Source of the DNA: Haloarcula amylolytica JCM 13557
Lineage (GTDB): Archaea > Halobacteriota > Halobacteria > Halobacteriales > Haloarculaceae
Direction: 5' to 3'
DNA: 64,000 nt
Assembly: GCF_000336615.1 (NCBI RefSeq)
Contig: NZ_AOLW01000035.1
Coordinates: 202,100-266,099 of the forward strand
This document shows, piece by piece, positions 9,011-17,504 of this stretch. Every line of letters starts with the position of its first letter. Positions within the stretch are counted from its first letter, which is position 1. A program made the position numbers and the translations under genes. Below the pieces are notes generated by a model. It did not search any database. It was given only the letters and a program-made list of their open reading frames with translations, and was not told the DNA's origin.

Positions 9011-9949
9011 ATGGTAAACGGGATCAACCTCGCGCTTCAGTTCCTCGACAGCTTCGCGTTCATCGTGCTCGCCGCGGCGGGGTTGGCCATCATCTTCGGG
9101 ATCATGGGCGTCATCAATCTGGCACACGGGGAGTTCATCCTCATCGGTGCCTACACGTCCACGCTGTCCGTGACCCACCTCGGGATTCCGCTCGCCGTCG
9201 CGATTCCTATCGGCGGTGTCGTCACCGCCCTCTTCGGAATCCTCACAGAGCGGGTAATCATCTCCGGAGCGGTGCCCAACTACGTCAGCCAGCGGACGCT
9301 CGACCGGGACATCATCGAACCGCTGTACGACCGGCTGGCCGACTCGATGGTCGCCACGTTCGGGCTCAGCCTGATACTGACCCAGGGCACCCGAATCGCC
9401 TTCGGGAACTCCATCGACGGCCTCTCGACGCCCTTTGGTCCTATCGAGTACGGCGCGTTCTCCTACTCGACGTACCGAATCGTCCTGGCCGCGGTCAGTA
9501 TCGGCCTGCTCGTCGCGACCTACTACCTGTTTACCCGGACCGAGTTCGGGATGCGCGCCCGTGCAACCATTCAGGACAAGGAGACTGCACGGGCAATGGG
9601 TGTCGATACCGAGCGTATGTACATGCTGACGTTCGGAATCGGGTCAGGACTGGCAGGGCTGACGGGTGCACTCTTCGCGCCGGTCATCACGATGCGGCCG
9701 ACGCTCGGGGACCAGTTCCTCGTCGAGTCGTTCGTCGCCGTCGTCGTCGGTGGCCCGAGCGTCGTCCTCGGGACCGCGCTCTCGGGTGGCGTCCTCGGGG
9801 CGATACTGGCCGTGTTCTCGAACCTCTACGGGACGTTCATCGGCCGTATCGCGTTGCTCGTCGCCGCGCTCATCGCGCTCCGGTTCCTCCCCGACGGCAT
9901 CACTGGGTTCATCGAACAACTACGGAAACGGAGACAGGAGAGCGAGTAA
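9011..9949 (+). CDS. urtB: Urea ABC transporter permease UrtB
   Basis: A 312-residue integral membrane protein of the branched-chain amino-acid/urea (LivH-type) permease family, with about eight hydrophobic helices. Family signatures include IFGIMGVINLAHGEFILIGAY near the amino end and the cytoplasmic coupling segment (ETARAMGVDTERMYMLTFGIG, about residues 193-213), a glycine-rich loop that contacts the ATPases. It pairs with UrtC to form the channel. The ATG is two bases after the urtA stop and the next gene starts directly after its own stop, so the operon is tightly packed. Confidence 0.9.
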   Translation: MVNGINLALQFLDSFAFIVLAAAGLAIIFGIMGVINLAHGEFILIGAYTSTLSVTHLGIPLAVAIPIGGVVTALFGILTERVIISGAVPNYVSQRTLDRDIIEPLYDRLADSMVATFGLSLILTQGTRIAFGNSIDGLSTPFGPIEYGAFSYSTYRIVLAAVSIGLLVATYYLFTRTEFGMRARATIQDKETARAMGVDTERMYMLTFGIGSGLAGLTGALFAPVITMRPTLGDQFLVESFVAVVVGGPSVVLGTALSGGVLGAILAVFSNLYGTFIGRIALLVAALIALRFLPDGITGFIEQLRKRRQESE

Positions 9950-11104
9950 ATGTCATCGACAGAACCAACTAGCGCACCGAACAGGTCGCTCCCGGACCGG
10001 CTCCGAAGCCGGTTTGAGGGACCGAACACGATCGGGGACTCCCGCGGGTTCTGGGTCGGCTTCGTCGTCGCCGTGGCGGCGCTCGCCGTCTACCCGGTGT
10101 TCGGCGACGGCTCGCAGCTGTCGCTGTTCATGGTGCTGGCGCTGCTGGGGCTCTCGCTGTCGGTCGTCTGGGGCTACTCGGGTGTGCTGAGCTTCGGCCA
10201 GGTCGTCTTCTTCGGTATCGGGGCCTACACGTTCGGCGTCGTCTCGATCAACTTCGCGACCCCGGGCGGTATCACGGCCGCTGTCGTCGCCGGTATCGTC
10301 GGCGGTGGACTCAGTGCGGCGATACTGGGCTACTTCATGTTCTACGGCGGGGTGCGTGACGTCTACGTCACTATCATCACGCTCGTTTCGACGATCGTCA
10401 TGCACACGTTCATGGCCCAGACCGCGGGGTCCGAGTGGGCTATCGGCGAGGCAGCGCTTGGCGGCTTCAACGGAATGCCAGACATTCCGGTGTTGACCCT
10501 TGGCGTTGAGGGGGCCTCCTACCAGTTCATGTACAACCCGTTCCCGATGCGGGTTATCGGTATCGGATCGTTCGAACTCAGCCCGTTCTACTACCTCGTG
10601 CTGGTGTTGTTGGTCGGAACGTACCTCGGGCTGCGAGTCCTGGTCAACTCGGACTACGGCCGCGTGATGGTCGCCGTCCGCGAGGACGAGGACCGGACCG
10701 AGATGTTCGGCTACAACGTGACCCGCATCAAGTTCGTCGTGTTCACGCTCGGCGGCGCGCTGGCGGGTCTGTCTGGCGTGCTGTACGCTGCACGGAACGT
10801 CTACATCGACCCGACCGTGTTCTCGCTGCTGTTCGCGACGCTGCCGGTCATCTGGGTGAGTATCGGCGGCCGAAAGAGCCTGCTTGGGGCCGTCGTCGCA
10901 ACGCTCGCCATCGAATACCTCCGCATCTCGATGGCGGGTGAGCTGGCGCTGGTCTTGCTTGGCACTCTGTTGCTGGTGACGATTCTGGTGCTCCCCGGCG
11001 GGTTCGTCCCGTGGGTCCACCGGCAAATCGTCGACGCCCGACTCGGCCCGGGCGAAGCCGGTGGGCCTGACGCTCCTGATGCGTCGAGTGAGGTGAGTGA
11101 CTAA
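9950..11104 (+). CDS. urtC: Urea ABC transporter permease UrtC
   Basis: A 384-residue LivM-type permease. After a roughly 35-residue hydrophilic start come about ten membrane segments with the family's WGYSGVLSFGQVVFFGIGAY signature (about residues 68-87) and the coupling loop VREDEDRTEMFGYNVTRIK. A polar acidic tail of about 25 residues ends the protein. It forms the heteromeric membrane channel with UrtB. The ATG immediately follows the urtB stop, and its own stop overlaps the urtD ATG by one base (TAATG). Confidence 0.9.
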   Translation: MSSTEPTSAPNRSLPDRLRSRFEGPNTIGDSRGFWVGFVVAVAALAVYPVFGDGSQLSLFMVLALLGLSLSVVWGYSGVLSFGQVVFFGIGAYTFGVVSINFATPGGITAAVVAGIVGGGLSAAILGYFMFYGGVRDVYVTIITLVSTIVMHTFMAQTAGSEWAIGEAALGGFNGMPDIPVLTLGVEGASYQFMYNPFPMRVIGIGSFELSPFYYLVLVLLVGTYLGLRVLVNSDYGRVMVAVREDEDRTEMFGYNVTRIKFVVFTLGGALAGLSGVLYAARNVYIDPTVFSLLFATLPVIWVSIGGRKSLLGAVVATLAIEYLRISMAGELALVLLGTLLLVTILVLPGGFVPWVHRQIVDARLGPGEAGGPDAPDASSEVSD

Positions 11105-11910
11105 TGAGTGACACTGAAACCGAATCCGACATTGATTCGCTCGGACCGAACGTCCGACAGACCGCCGCGGAGCTGGCAACGGGGGACAGAACTGAGACAC
11201 TGCTACAGACCGACGGGCTCGTGAAACAGTTCGGCGGGTTCACCGCCACGGACGACGTGGACTTCTCGGTCGCCGAAGGGGAGCTACGCTGTCTCATCGG
11301 CCCCAACGGCGCTGGCAAGTCGACGCTGCTGAACCTGATTACCGGCTCGTACGAGGCGACCGCCGGCAGTATCTACTACAACGGCCACGACATCACCGAT
11401 CTCGACCCACACGAGCGGGTCTCACGCGGTATCAGTATGAAATTCCAGGTCCCATCCGTGTACGGTGCCCTGAGCGTTAGAGAGAACGTCAGGCTCCCCG
11501 TCCAGCAGTTCGCCGACGGGGAGGAGCGACGCCGGCTGGTCGCCGAGGCCATTGAGGCCGCGGGGCTCACCGGCTACGAGGACGTCGATGCCGGACAACT
11601 CTCACACGGGCAGCAACAGCAACTGGAAATCGGGATGGCTGCCGCGCTCGAACCCGACTTGCTCCTGCTGGACGAGCCGGTCGCCGGCCTCGACGTGGCC
11701 GAACGCGAAGCCATCGCCGAGCGGATCACGCGGCTCAACGAGGAGCAAGGAATCGCCTTTGTCGTCATCGAGCACGACACCGACTTCGTCGCGAGCATCG
11801 CCGAAGAAGTGACTGTCCTGCACAACGGCGAGGTGTTCCGCGAAGGGCCGATCGAGGAGATAGAATCCGATCCGGAGGTCCAGCGGATATATCTGGGGGG
11901 TGAGTCGTGA
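11104..11910 (+). CDS. urtD: Urea ABC transporter ATPase UrtD
   Basis: A 268-residue LivG-type ATPase. The Walker A motif IGPNGAGKS is at residues 65-72, the ABC signature is LSHGQQQ rather than LSGGQ (typical of UrtD), and Walker B is LLLLDEPVAG with the switch histidine in IEHD. About 33 extra acidic residues precede the ATPase domain and have no counterpart in most homologues I know. It energises urea uptake with UrtE. Single-base and four-base junctions link it to urtC and urtE. Confidence 0.92.
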   Translation: MSDTETESDIDSLGPNVRQTAAELATGDRTETLLQTDGLVKQFGGFTATDDVDFSVAEGELRCLIGPNGAGKSTLLNLITGSYEATAGSIYYNGHDITDLDPHERVSRGISMKFQVPSVYGALSVRENVRLPVQQFADGEERRRLVAEAIEAAGLTGYEDVDAGQLSHGQQQQLEIGMAAALEPDLLLLDEPVAGLDVAEREAIAERITRLNEEQGIAFVVIEHDTDFVASIAEEVTVLHNGEVFREGPIEEIESDPEVQRIYLGGES

Positions 11911-12608
11911 TGCTCGAACTCGACGATGTTTCCGCCGCCTACGACACGACACCGATACTGCGGGACGTGGACCTCTCCGTCGAGGAAGGGGAAATCGTCG
12001 GCGTGATGGGGAAAAACGGCGTCGGCAAGACGACGCTCCTGAAGACGGTGATGGGGCTGCTGGAGCCCAGCGAGGGGACCATCAGCTACGACGGCACCGA
12101 CGTGACGACCACCTCCGCCGACGAACGCGCACGGGCCGGCATCGGCTACATCCCACAGGGCCGGGACGTGTTCCCCAAGCTAACCGTCGAGCAGAACATC
12201 AAGATGGGCGAGACTATCCGGTCGGACAGCGACGAGACGCTATACGACCAGATATACGACTACTTCCCGGTCCTCGAAGAACGGGCCAGCCAGGAGGCCG
12301 GCACGCTCTCGGGCGGGCAACAGCAGATGCTTGCCATCGGCCGGGCACTGGTCTCGAACCCCGACTTGCTCTTGCTCGACGAGCCGAGCGAGGGCGTCCA
12401 GCCATCTATCGTTGACCAAATCAGCCAGGACATGCAGACGATTAACGAGGACCTCGGAACGACGATTCTGTTCGTCGAGCAGAACCTCGGGGTTATCCGC
12501 GAGATGGCGGACCGCTGTTACGCGATGGAGCGTGGGACGGTCGTCGACGAACTCGGTCCGTCGACAATCGCCGACGAGGACGCGATTGCGGAGTACCTCG
12601 CGGTCTGA
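11910..12608 (+). CDS. urtE: Urea ABC transporter ATPase UrtE
   Basis: A 232-residue LivF-type ATPase with Walker A GKNGVGKTT, signature LSGGQQQMLAIGRAL, Walker B LLLLDEPSEGVQPSIV and the switch histidine position occupied by Q (FVEQN), as is usual in this subfamily. I prefer the ATG at 11910 to the GTG at 11907 because GGGGGTGA at 11896-11903 is then better spaced. The urtD stop overlaps the start (TGATG). It is the last gene of the urea-uptake operon. Confidence 0.92.
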   Translation: MLELDDVSAAYDTTPILRDVDLSVEEGEIVGVMGKNGVGKTTLLKTVMGLLEPSEGTISYDGTDVTTTSADERARAGIGYIPQGRDVFPKLTVEQNIKMGETIRSDSDETLYDQIYDYFPVLEERASQEAGTLSGGQQQMLAIGRALVSNPDLLLLDEPSEGVQPSIVDQISQDMQTINEDLGTTILFVEQNLGVIREMADRCYAMERGTVVDELGPSTIADEDAIAEYLAV

Positions 12609-12765
12609 GGCGGATTACGGGGGCATTTTCGCGCCAAATGGCCGGCGTGCTGGCAGTCGATACGGACTGCTGTGGCATAGCCGGCATACGGGCCCGGCTG
12701 TCGGCTAGCTGACGCCTTCATAACCACGGGCAAGCAACCGAATCAACAGGGATTTGAGTACCCAC

Positions 12766-12781
12766 TGTACAGACGTGTACA
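12766..12781. promoter_or_regulatory. Palindrome TGTACA-4-TGTACA before the symporter gene
   Basis: TGTACAGACGTGTACA ends three bases before the ATG at 12785. Each half is itself a palindrome and the two form a perfect inverted repeat with a 4-base gap. The position over the translation start fits an operator bound by a dimeric repressor. No TATA box is evident at the ideal distance for a leaderless transcript; TTCATAA at 12717-12723 is the nearest candidate. Confidence 0.45.
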
Positions 12782-12784
12782 CGA

Positions 12785-14200
12785 ATGTCCGAACGTGACT
12801 CATGGATATCGAACCTCGGCTTCGTGCTGGCCGCTGTCGGCGGTGCGGCGGGCCTCGGGAACATCTGGCGGTTCCCGTGGCTGACCGCCGGGAACGGTGG
12901 CAGCGCGTTCCTCATCGTCTACCTGCTCGTCGTCGTCGGCATCGGCGTCCCGGGACTGCTCGCTGAGTTCGTCCTCGGCCGCTGTGGCCGACAGACGCCG
13001 ACAGCGGCGCTTCGCTCGCTCACCGGCTCCCGCTGGGGGTCGTGGCTGGGCGCGTTCAACGTCCTCACGACACTCGTCATCCTTTCGTTCTACTCTGTCG
13101 TCGGCGGGTGGATCCTTCGCTACACGCTGGTCTCGCCGGTCGGGGCGTACTTCGGGCAGCCCCAGCAGTACTTCGGGGCAATGAGCTTCGGCCTCGAAGC
13201 GGTCGCCTTTCACCTGCTGTTTCTCGGGAGCGTCGCCGGGATCGTCTTCTTCGGCGTGAGCCACGGTATCGAACGCGTCTCGAAGGTGATGCTGCCCGGC
13301 GTCGTGCTAATCCTGGTCGGCCTCGCGGTATGGACGGCCACCCAGCCGGGAACGGCCGCCGGCTACGCGTTCTATCTCAGCTTCGACGCCGAGTATCTCG
13401 CCGCCAACTTCCTGAGCGTTATCGGGCCAGCGGCGGGCCAGGCGCTGTTCACGCTCTCGCTCGGCGCTGGAGTCATGTTGACGTACGCCTCGTATCTCGA
13501 CGACAACGCATCCCTTCCGCGAGACACGCTGGTCATCGCTGTCTCGAACACGTTCATCGGTGTCCTCGCCGGCTTGGTCGTCATTCCGTTGCTGTTTTCC
13601 CAGGGTGTCGACCCCGGACAGGGTGGCCCTGGCGCGTTGTTCGTTGCGCTCGCGACAGCGTTTGCGACGCTCCCGGGCGGGGAACTCGTCGCGACGGCGT
13701 TTTTCGCGACCGTGTTGATGGCCGCGGTGACCAGCGGTATCAGCCTGCTCGAAACGCCGGTCGCCACGCTCGTCGACAGCTTCGGCGTCCCGCGACGCCG
13801 GGCAACGGTGCTGGTCTCGGTCCTGCTTGCGGCCACCGGGAGCGGGCTGGCACTCACGAGCCCGGTGTTCCAGTTCGTCTCCGGCACGCTCGCAGACCTC
13901 ATGTTGACCGTCGGACTGTTCGCGTTCACCGTCATCGTCGGCTGGCTACTGCGCGGGGAAGCGCTGGCGGAGTTCCGCGCCGGAACCGAAAGCTTCGGGT
14001 GGTTAGCCAGGCCGTGGCTCCTGACGGTCAGTTGGGTTCTCCCCGTCGTCGTGCTGTTCTTGCTGACGAACACGCTCGCGTCGCTCGCCGGGATGTCGCT
14101 GGGACTCGGCGGCCGAGCGCTTATCGCTGTGGTCGGCACTGTTGCCCTCGCCGTCGCAGTTACGAGCGGAAACTGGAGCGACCGACTGAGTTCGAGCTAA
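12785..14200 (+). CDS. Sodium-dependent (NSS/SNF family) transporter
   Basis: A 471-residue protein with about twelve membrane helices. Helix 1 contains the NSS signature GLGNIWRFPWLTAGNGGSAF (residues 24-43), the unwound Na+ and substrate site of LeuT-type transporters. These symporters bring in amino acids or related small solutes using the sodium gradient; the substrate here is unknown. It follows the urt operon after a gap of 176 bases and has its own operator-like palindrome, so it is probably a separate transcription unit. A nitrogen-acquisition role is inferred only from its position. Confidence 0.88.
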   Translation: MSERDSWISNLGFVLAAVGGAAGLGNIWRFPWLTAGNGGSAFLIVYLLVVVGIGVPGLLAEFVLGRCGRQTPTAALRSLTGSRWGSWLGAFNVLTTLVILSFYSVVGGWILRYTLVSPVGAYFGQPQQYFGAMSFGLEAVAFHLLFLGSVAGIVFFGVSHGIERVSKVMLPGVVLILVGLAVWTATQPGTAAGYAFYLSFDAEYLAANFLSVIGPAAGQALFTLSLGAGVMLTYASYLDDNASLPRDTLVIAVSNTFIGVLAGLVVIPLLFSQGVDPGQGGPGALFVALATAFATLPGGELVATAFFATVLMAAVTSGISLLETPVATLVDSFGVPRRRATVLVSVLLAATGSGLALTSPVFQFVSGTLADLMLTVGLFAFTVIVGWLLRGEALAEFRAGTESFGWLARPWLLTVSWVLPVVVLFLLTNTLASLAGMSLGLGGRALIAVVGTVALAVAVTSGNWSDRLSSS

Positions 14201-14388
14201 GTACGCCGCGCTTGAATCCGCTGCTATTCTGAGCACGGCACCACCGAGAGGGTTTGTTCGCCGCTTTGGCTTACTGCATATTGTTCGCCAGCGACTCTCG
14301 AACGCATCGCAATAATTCCTGAATCCGGTATTGCTGCCATACCCACGGAACTGCATTCTGTCGGTGATCGCGCCGGGTTTTTTGTTTG

Positions 14389-14401
14389 TGCACCCTGTGC
14401 A
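14389..14401. promoter_or_regulatory. Short inverted repeat before the MaoC gene
   Basis: TGCAC-CCT-GTGCA is a perfect 5-3-5 inverted repeat ending eight bases before the ATG at 14409. It follows a T-rich run (GGGTTTTTTGTTTG). It could be an operator or a small hairpin in the 5' leader; nothing more can be said. Confidence 0.25.
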
Positions 14402-14408
14402 TGATCGT

Positions 14409-14852
14409 ATGAAACTTTACGAGGATGTTTCGGTTGGCGACGTACGACAATCCGATGGATACACTGTGTCGAAATCCGAGATCGTAGAATTCGGCGAGAA
14501 GTACGACCCGCAACCGTTCCACACCGATGCGGACGCAGCGAAGGACTCCGTCTTCGGCGGGCTAGTCGCTTCCGGGTGGCAGACCGCCGCGATCTGCATG
14601 CGTCTCAACGTCGAGAACAGCGAGGATATGGCAACGCAGGCTGGCGTCGGCGTCGACGATCTCCGCTGGCATCAGCCGCTCCAACCCGGTGACACGCTAC
14701 GACTACGAACCGAAATCATCGACAAGCGACCCTCCGACAGCGACCCGAGTCGTGGGTACATCACCACCCGGCACGAAGGACTGAATCAGGACGACGAACT
14801 GGTTATTTCATACGAGGCGACAGCCATGATCCGCCGCGAGACCGACGCGTGA
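14409..14852 (+). CDS. MaoC-like (R)-hydratase / dehydratase
   Basis: A 147-residue single hot-dog domain. The catalytic pair of (R)-specific enoyl-CoA hydratases is visible as D33 and H38 in YDPQPFHTD, followed by the VFGGLVASGWQTAA helix. Such enzymes hydrate or dehydrate acyl-CoA intermediates in polyhydroxyalkanoate or fatty-acid metabolism. I place the start at 14409 because the domain begins immediately there (MKLYEDVSVGD); the open frame upstream is non-coding in composition. It stands alone between the symporter and a degraded region, so its pathway is not shown by context. Confidence 0.85.
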   Translation: MKLYEDVSVGDVRQSDGYTVSKSEIVEFGEKYDPQPFHTDADAAKDSVFGGLVASGWQTAAICMRLNVENSEDMATQAGVGVDDLRWHQPLQPGDTLRLRTEIIDKRPSDSDPSRGYITTRHEGLNQDDELVISYEATAMIRRETDA

Positions 14853-15025
14853 CGACATAGCCAAGCTGTGGGATAGGTGCCAGTAACGTGGAGACCGCTC
14901 GTTTTTAGCCGTGTTCTGGCCCATAGCTGAGTCAGCATCGCTCCCACCGGAACAATCTGAGACAGCCTGCGAGATTGCCACGTACGCACTCAGGTGTTGA
15001 CGTGTATTCGAGTCGTAGTCACAAA

Positions 15026-15107
15026 CTATAGTAGCCATTGAAAATCAATACACACCTGATCGCACGACGGCAGTGCGATCAGTGTGTGCATCGTTTCAAT
15101 TGTTACT
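15026..15107. mobile_element. MITE-like palindromic element, copy 1 (right end lost)
   Basis: About 82 bases match the element at 24047-24132 with only a few differences. It begins CTATAGTAGCCATTGAAA and contains the perfect stem CTGATCGCAC / GTGCGATCAG around a 7-base loop (GACGGCA). The right inverted repeat is cut: TTTCAATTGTTACT is followed by TGCC instead of ATAG. There is no transposase gene inside. The form fits a non-autonomous element or an IS remnant; I cannot name its parent. Confidence 0.7.
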
Positions 15108-15128
15108 TGCCAGCCCGAATGGGTAGTA

Positions 15129-15351
15129 TGGCGATTGACCAACTGACAAACGACGAGGTTCTGGCAGGACTCGAAGACTGCGAGGCGACGGCTGTCCCGA
15201 CAGCCCAATCTCTGCACGCCTTGCGGCCCCGAAACCGTATGTCACGACACATCTCCAGCAACTCACCCTGAAAGGCTTGGTCGGATTCAACACACACCGA
15301 GGGGTCCGGCGCTGGCGGCTCACACCTGCAGCGAGGGCAGCGAGCGAGTAA
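15129..15351 (+). pseudogene. Frameshifted winged-helix regulator remnant
   Basis: The first part, from the ATG at 15129, reads MAIDQLTNDEVLAGLEDCEA and runs in a typical acidic frame. From 15220 a different frame reads LAAPKPYVTTHLQQLTLKGL and ends VRRWRLTPAARAASE at the TAA at 15349-15351. Joined, they look like a small winged-helix DNA-binding protein of about 70-75 residues: a leading helix, a helix-turn-helix, and a wing with TP.AR. The frame must shift once between about 15205 and 15225. It lies 20 bases beyond the truncated MITE copy, so the whole area looks eroded. Confidence 0.55.
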
Positions 15352-15531
15352 GAGAAGTGATCTCGGTCGCTGTCTTCTGAACAGTGGCGTTAATTCATTC
15401 GATGGCAGTGCGTAGCCAGTCTCATCCGTGATTCAGGGGGTCGCCAGCGTACTGAAACTCCGCTTGTAGCGTAGCACACTGCTGGCCGTGCAATCGTTTC
15501 GTTCATATGCCATTAGCCGTCACCACGGATA

Positions 15532-16830
15532 ATGCCCTTCACCAGACGGGTTCTCTACGCGGAGAATAGCCGTCGGACAGAACTCCTCAGTACCATCGTC
15601 TCAAATTCTCTCCCCGTCGTCGGTGTCGGACTGTTTGACTGGAGTGCGGCTGCACTGCTGTTTCTGTACTGGTTCGAGCTCGGCGTCGACTCGGTCTGGG
15701 CACTCGTTCGGGCAGTGTTCGCTGGTCGCCCGCCGGATATTGAGACCAGCGCCTTGCTTATGGGACCGCTGGCGGACCGACAGTTCGCCCTCTCCGTCCC
15801 GAGAACCGATTTACGAGTCTATCTCACGACGCTACTCGCGCTCCCAATTACCGTTCTAATCCTGGCAGTCGTTTGGTTGGTTACTGGGGCCCTGCTCATC
15901 GGTCCACTGCCGGAACCCAGTACAGAGACGGTAACTGGTGTGCTGCTGGCAACTATCGGGATTTTCGTTCTGACAGGGATCACAACGGTACGGAATTACT
16001 TCTACAACGGGGAGTATCGGAGACACAACTCGACGACGGCGTTTCGTGGACTGTTCCCTCGGATAGTAACCGTCTTTCTCGGCGGCATCCTCACGCTGGC
16101 ACTGATAACAGCAGCTACGGAGGGGCCTGAAGCAGAACTCGGCAGTCTTGACCCGACTGTCGTCGGACTACCACTGGTACTCATGGTCGTCTGTTTCAAA
16201 TTCACGTCCGACCTCCTGGGCGTCTACAGCGACCGTCTCGCCGTCTATTTTAAGTCATACGATGAGGAACACGGCTGGCAAACGGCCCCGCCGAAGGCAC
16301 GATCTATCGACGGGACGCTCACTGATGCACCTGAACGGGTTCGTCCGGTTCGCTGGGGACGGGTCATCGGCGGCCTCCTCCGGCTCCCGTATCACCCAGG
16401 AAGCCTGTTTCTCGGTGGCATGGGGCTGCTCGTTGCGGTCCTGTTTGCAATCGGCAGTGCGTGGGACATCGTCGCCGTGATCGTTCTCGCAAGCGTTAGC
16501 ATCCCGGCTCTCCTGCTGTGTCTCGATCAGCTATTGCGATACGGGACGATCGAATACCGGATTGACCCTGACGCTGGTGCGCTCGTCGCATATGACCGTC
16601 TGTTCGGCACGGCACTCTGGCGCATCGAGTCGTGGGAGGAAAGTGGCCTCCGCATTGAGCAGACGCCGCTCGATTCGTTGCTCGGAACAGAGACGGTTAC
16701 TATCGAACACGCAGACGGGGAGTACATACTACCACATCTACCCGATGCCGCCTCGGTCATCGCGGTGTTTGACCGACAGCCCGAGCGTTCAGAACCGATA
16801 ATCCCCGGTCGGGCTGGGTTACTCGGGTGA
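15532..16830 (+). CDS. DUF6498-like multi-pass membrane protein
   Basis: A 432-residue protein. Residues 25-60 (SLPVVGVGLFDWSAAALLFLYWFELGVDSVW) resemble the start of the DUF6498 family of unknown function, with two helices joined by a WFE-type motif. Further hydrophobic segments near residues 100-120, 130-155, 175-195, 200-225 and 285-335 give about seven or eight helices. The last 100 residues are soluble and look like a small beta domain resembling PH/YcxB-type domains. It converges on the gene at 16872-17498. The function is unknown. Confidence 0.75.
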   Translation: MPFTRRVLYAENSRRTELLSTIVSNSLPVVGVGLFDWSAAALLFLYWFELGVDSVWALVRAVFAGRPPDIETSALLMGPLADRQFALSVPRTDLRVYLTTLLALPITVLILAVVWLVTGALLIGPLPEPSTETVTGVLLATIGIFVLTGITTVRNYFYNGEYRRHNSTTAFRGLFPRIVTVFLGGILTLALITAATEGPEAELGSLDPTVVGLPLVLMVVCFKFTSDLLGVYSDRLAVYFKSYDEEHGWQTAPPKARSIDGTLTDAPERVRPVRWGRVIGGLLRLPYHPGSLFLGGMGLLVAVLFAIGSAWDIVAVIVLASVSIPALLLCLDQLLRYGTIEYRIDPDAGALVAYDRLFGTALWRIESWEESGLRIEQTPLDSLLGTETVTIEHADGEYILPHLPDAASVIAVFDRQPERSEPIIPGRAGLLG

Positions 16831-16871
16831 ACCGGCTACTCGTTGTCTGGAACAGGTCGCCGTCGGCCCCG

Positions 16872-17498
16872 TTATCTATCCTCGGAGACGGCGCTGTCGG
16901 TCCACAGGTCATAGCCGACGACAAGCGCCATGCCACTCGTCGGGATAATCACCAGCAGCCTGCCAACGGGTGAGAAGTCGATACCTGCCATCGAGAGACC
17001 GATGTACGCAACAGCGAGTACTGGTGGGACAGTGAGGGCGGCACCGAGTCGAGTCCTTTCCGACCGGAGGTAGCCAGCGCCCCAGCCGACGAGTCCTAGG
17101 ATCACGAGCGGGATCGCGAGCGCCCAGATGAGGAAGGCGGTGAGTTCTCTCCCGATATCGTTTGTGCCGGCTGTGGTGAACAACAGCGTGCCAAGCAAAC
17201 AGGCCCCAGCGCCAAAGAGTGCGCCGAGTGCGAACGCGCGCTGCAAGCGAGACATCGACGCGCTGTCTCGCCTGAGTACTGTGCCCATTCCGACTACCAG
17301 CAGCGCGTTCGCGCTTATGACGAGTCCCGGTCTGAGCGTCCGTTGTACCCAAATTGCGCTAAACGGCGGTGGGTTGAACACATACGAATCACCCGGCCGC
17401 GGTGTCGGCCAGAGTTCCAGCGGCACTGCGGTGACGAGCAGACAGACTGCACTCAAACCGAGAATCGGACCGGCGAGCCGATATGAGCGACGCCACAT
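16872..17498 (-). CDS. Membrane protein of unknown function
   Basis: A 208-residue protein with about six hydrophobic segments (residues 8-26, 54-72, 85-108, 118-140, 150-168, 175-195). I recognise no family. The layout, with a long first extracellular loop containing proline-rich PTPRPGDSYVFNPPPF, resembles DUF998-type haloarchaeal membrane proteins, but the match is loose. The ATG lies seven bases after the stop of the PQQ-propeller lipoprotein gene, so the two are very likely translated from one mRNA. Confidence 0.7.
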   Translation of the reverse strand: MWRRSYRLAGPILGLSAVCLLVTAVPLELWPTPRPGDSYVFNPPPFSAIWVQRTLRPGLVISANALLVVGMGTVLRRDSASMSRLQRAFALGALFGAGACLLGTLLFTTAGTNDIGRELTAFLIWALAIPLVILGLVGWGAGYLRSERTRLGAALTVPPVLAVAYIGLSMAGIDFSPVGRLLVIIPTSGMALVVGYDLWTDSAVSEDR

Positions 17499-17504
17499 AG
17501 CAGG

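Noticed and set aside
15038-15271. Two similar ORFs starting inside the MITE copies (also at 24059), sharing the beginning MKIN.HLIA.RQCDQ.
   Set aside because: The likeness comes only from the repeated element; the frames diverge immediately after it and neither has a motif.
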